Source: Rhodospirillaceae bacterium UBA6608 (GTDB lineage: Bacteria; Pseudomonadota; Alphaproteobacteria; Rhodospirillales_A; Casp-alpha2). From it: a stretch of 35,585 bases of DNA. Of the stretch, positions 33,696-35,585 are shown piece after piece; position 1 is the first letter of the stretch; every line of letters starts with the position of its first letter. Location: the NCBI GenBank assembly GCA_002433335.1, contig DJHY01000239.1, forward strand, positions 1-35,585, written 5' to 3'. The notes below the pieces were generated by a model. That model made no database searches. It saw only the letters and a program-made list of their open reading frames with translations, and was not told the DNA's origin. The translations under genes were made by a program, and so were the position numbers.

Positions 33696-34979
33696 ATGAA
33701 ACATGCCCATCCAGCCGCCCTCCCCTTGTCCGTTGCCGTACTGGTCGCCCTGTACCGGCATTCCGGCGCGGGCGGACACGTTAAGTCCTGGGAACGGTTC
33801 GCCGAGGCGGCGACGACCTTGCCAGAACGCATCGACCTGACCGTTCATTTTCTAGGCGAAGCGGAAGGCCGCGAAGACCTGTCGCGAAACGTACGCCTGA
33901 AAACCTGGCGACCTCGCCTGTCGACGCGAAGCCTGCCGTTCCTGGGCGCCACGCCGGGTGATACCGACATCGCCCCGCACCACCGCAGCCTGAGCGAAGA
34001 CCTAGTCGCAGCGGACGTCATCCACACGACCGACGCCTACTTCTCGTTTACCGGCAGCGCCCGTCGGACCGCCAACCGAACAGGAACACCATTGGTCACG
34101 TCGGTCCACACGGATACCCCTGGATACGCTCGGGCCGTTACCGAACGCTTGTTGACCCCCGTATTCGGCAATAGCTTTCTGACCCGTACCCTGCCTGAGC
34201 GCCTGGAACATAACCTGGCGCGACGGCTCCATCGCCATCAAAGCGAAACCGCCTTTACACTGGTGTCTTCGGCCAACCAACGGGAAAGCGCTATCGCCGC
34301 CGCCGGCATCGACCGCGTACGGCATTTGGCCCGAGGCATCGATTTCGACCGCTTCACGCCGAGCGCCGCGGACCGCGCCTATCTTGATCGGAAATATGCT
34401 GTTCCCCAGGATCGGTTTTTGATCGCCTATGCCGGGCGGCTCGACTGCTGCAAGAACGTCGATCTTCTGCCACGCGCCTTTTCGCCCGATCTGATGCAGG
34501 CCATGAATGCGCATTTACTATTCGTCGGCGACGGCCCGGAACGACTGCGGTTGAACAGGCATTTCGGCGACACCGCCAGCCTGCCAGGCGTCTTGCCACA
34601 GGCCGACGTCGCCCGCGCTCTGGCCTCGGCCGATTTGTTTATCTTCCCATCCAAGCTGGAAACGTTCGGGAACGTCATCCGGGAGAGCCTTGCTTCCGGC
34701 ACAGCGGCCTTTGTTTCCGACCAGGGATCGGGCGCCGGAGACGTGATCGACGCAGTGACCGGACGCTATCTTCCGTCTGACACCCCGTCGGCTTGGCGAG
34801 AAGCCGTGGCGCAACTGACTTCCCAGCCGGCACGCGCAAAAGCCTGGGGCCGCGCCGCCGCGACCATGGCCCGTGAACGTTTTCCTTCCTGGCGGGAAGT
34901 TCTATTGCGCGACCTCATCCCGGTTTGGGAACAGGCTGCGGGAAGCATGGAAAACGCGGCACACCGCCGCGCGGCTTAA
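33696..34979 (+). CDS. Glycosyltransferase family 4-like protein
   Basis: The 427 aa protein has the GT-B fold. The first half has VLVALYRHSGAGGHVKSWERF and VIHTTDAYFSFTG; the second half has FLIAYAGRLDCCKNVDLL and the donor-site ETFGNVIRESLASG (an E-x7-E motif), typical of GT4 retaining enzymes using nucleotide sugars. It may build a surface polysaccharide or glycolipid. No neighbouring glycan gene is present, so the product is unknown. It starts 46 bases after the histidine kinase and may be cotranscribed. Confidence 0.9.
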   Translation: MKHAHPAALPLSVAVLVALYRHSGAGGHVKSWERFAEAATTLPERIDLTVHFLGEAEGREDLSRNVRLKTWRPRLSTRSLPFLGATPGDTDIAPHHRSLSEDLVAADVIHTTDAYFSFTGSARRTANRTGTPLVTSVHTDTPGYARAVTERLLTPVFGNSFLTRTLPERLEHNLARRLHRHQSETAFTLVSSANQRESAIAAAGIDRVRHLARGIDFDRFTPSAADRAYLDRKYAVPQDRFLIAYAGRLDCCKNVDLLPRAFSPDLMQAMNAHLLFVGDGPERLRLNRHFGDTASLPGVLPQADVARALASADLFIFPSKLETFGNVIRESLASGTAAFVSDQGSGAGDVIDAVTGRYLPSDTPSAWREAVAQLTSQPARAKAWGRAAATMARERFPSWREVLLRDLIPVWEQAAGSMENAAHRRAA

Positions 34980-34983
34980 GTCC

Positions 34984-35585
34984 CTAGCCTCGCCCGTCGC
35001 GTTCGACCAGCCCCCAGGCGATTTCCGACAAGGTCCGGCAGACGTCCCGCCGCTCCAACGCAGCGGCGCTGGTCGCATTCCCGTCCAGGCCACGCTTATA
35101 GACGCCCTGTGCGATGGCGCCCAGGCGGAACAGAGACAGGGCTTGATAGAACGTCCAGTCGCCCAAATCCTCTCGCCCGGTGCGTTTGGCATAAGCCGCC
35201 AGGTAATCCTGTTCCGACGGAATGCCGGTGACCCCCGGATCGTTGGCCCGCAAATCCCCCCGCCGTTTGTCCGGCATATGCCAGGGCAGGCAGTTGTAGG
35301 CAAGGTCGGCCAAAGGATCGCCCAGAGTCGACAGTTCCCAATCGACCACCGCCAACACACGCGGCTCGGTCGGGTGGAAGATCATGTTCTCCAGCCGGAA
35401 ATCGCCATGGGCGATGGTCGTCTCGGCATCCTGCGGCACGTTTTCCGGTAGCCATTCGATCAGATTGTTCATGGCTGTCAGATCGTCCGTGGCCGACGCC
35501 TGATACTGCCCCGTCCAGCGCTTGACCTGACGCGCGGCATAGCCGCCTTCGCGCCCGAAATCGGCCAGCCCCGCGGCCCCCCAGC
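34984..35585 (-). CDS. APH-like phosphotransferase (partial; 5' end beyond the window)
   Basis: The reading frame runs off the right edge of the window with no stop, so the N-terminal part is missing. The visible 200 residues have the aminoglycoside-phosphotransferase/kinase core: ARQVKRWTGQYQAS, the catalytic IAHGDFRLENM (HGD-x2-x-N), and the metal motif VVDWELSTLGDPLADLAYN. This subfamily pairs with ACAD10/11-like dehydrogenases, and its domain is fused to one in human ACAD10 and ACAD11. The dehydrogenase at 28823 is the likely partner. The stop is 5 bases from the glycosyltransferase stop (convergent). Confidence 0.9.
   Translation of the reverse strand, partial: WGAAGLADFGREGGYAARQVKRWTGQYQASATDDLTAMNNLIEWLPENVPQDAETTIAHGDFRLENMIFHPTEPRVLAVVDWELSTLGDPLADLAYNCLPWHMPDKRRGDLRANDPGVTGIPSEQDYLAAYAKRTGREDLGDWTFYQALSLFRLGAIAQGVYKRGLDGNATSAAALERRDVCRTLSEIAWGLVERDGRG

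Noticed and set aside
1..35585. Many long reading frames opposite or out of frame with the genes above.
   Set aside because: High GC content creates long shadow frames; they lack ribosome sites and recognised motifs and are low complexity (Arg/Pro/Gly/His-rich).

Overview
The window is about 35.6 kb of GC-rich bacterial chromosome carrying roughly 38 genes. It is densely packed, with several TTG/GTG starts, and shows no insertion sequence, phage, CRISPR, rRNA or tRNA. Protein style (a receiver protein with an FGPDRR-type linker, PleC/MHYT-like histidine kinases, an ACAD10/11-type dehydrogenase with a separate APH-like kinase, a VCBS-like domain) and promoter style point to a free-living alphaproteobacterium, most likely Rhodospirillales. 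This placement is an inference from family resemblance, not a database result.

Layout. 1-4200: molybdenum cofactor gene moaA, then an IclR-family regulator divergent from an acyl-CoA dehydrogenase and a TauD-type dioxygenase. 4200-7221: a small orphan gene behind a CRP-like site, a TetR regulator divergent from NAD kinase, and an AbrB-type membrane protein overlapping nadK by 4 bp. 7225-8659 (minus): pyrD with a DUF952 gene. 8660-13500: small or accessory genes (a sigma-54-driven small protein, a VCBS-like domain protein, SnoaL-like and cyclophilin-like proteins, a His-rich small protein, an O-methyltransferase, an OmpA-like protein, phnN). 13576-17225: an exported protein, a degenerate response regulator, an SDR and a zinc phospholipase C-like enzyme. 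17250-21788: rhlE helicase, an Asp/Glu racemase-family protein and a sigma-54-driven MHYT/PAS histidine kinase. 21802-30046: a fatty-acid degradation block (acyl-CoA ligase, TPP enzyme, FadB-like fusion, thiolase on minus; ACAD10/11-like dehydrogenase on plus). 30073-35585: cold-shock protein and three small proteins, a histidine phosphatase, a second histidine kinase, a glycosyltransferase and a truncated APH-like phosphotransferase.

The catabolic theme is acyl-CoA metabolism. The ligase activates acids, two dehydrogenases oxidise acyl-CoAs, FadB-like and thiolase complete beta-oxidation, and the APH-like kinase may partner the second dehydrogenase as the fused domains do in human ACAD10/11.

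The most notable non-coding signals are two nearly identical sigma-54 promoters (8783-8798 and 19709-19724), a CRP-consensus site placed as in a class II promoter (4262-4304), a three-half-site IclR-type operator (1908-1933), a TetR-type operator (5217-5251), a perfect FNR/FixK-like palindrome (15428-15441) and a hairpin covering a ribosome binding site (12294-12322). I saw no clear multi-gene system that looks wholly undescribed; the novelty lies in regulation and in small orphan genes.
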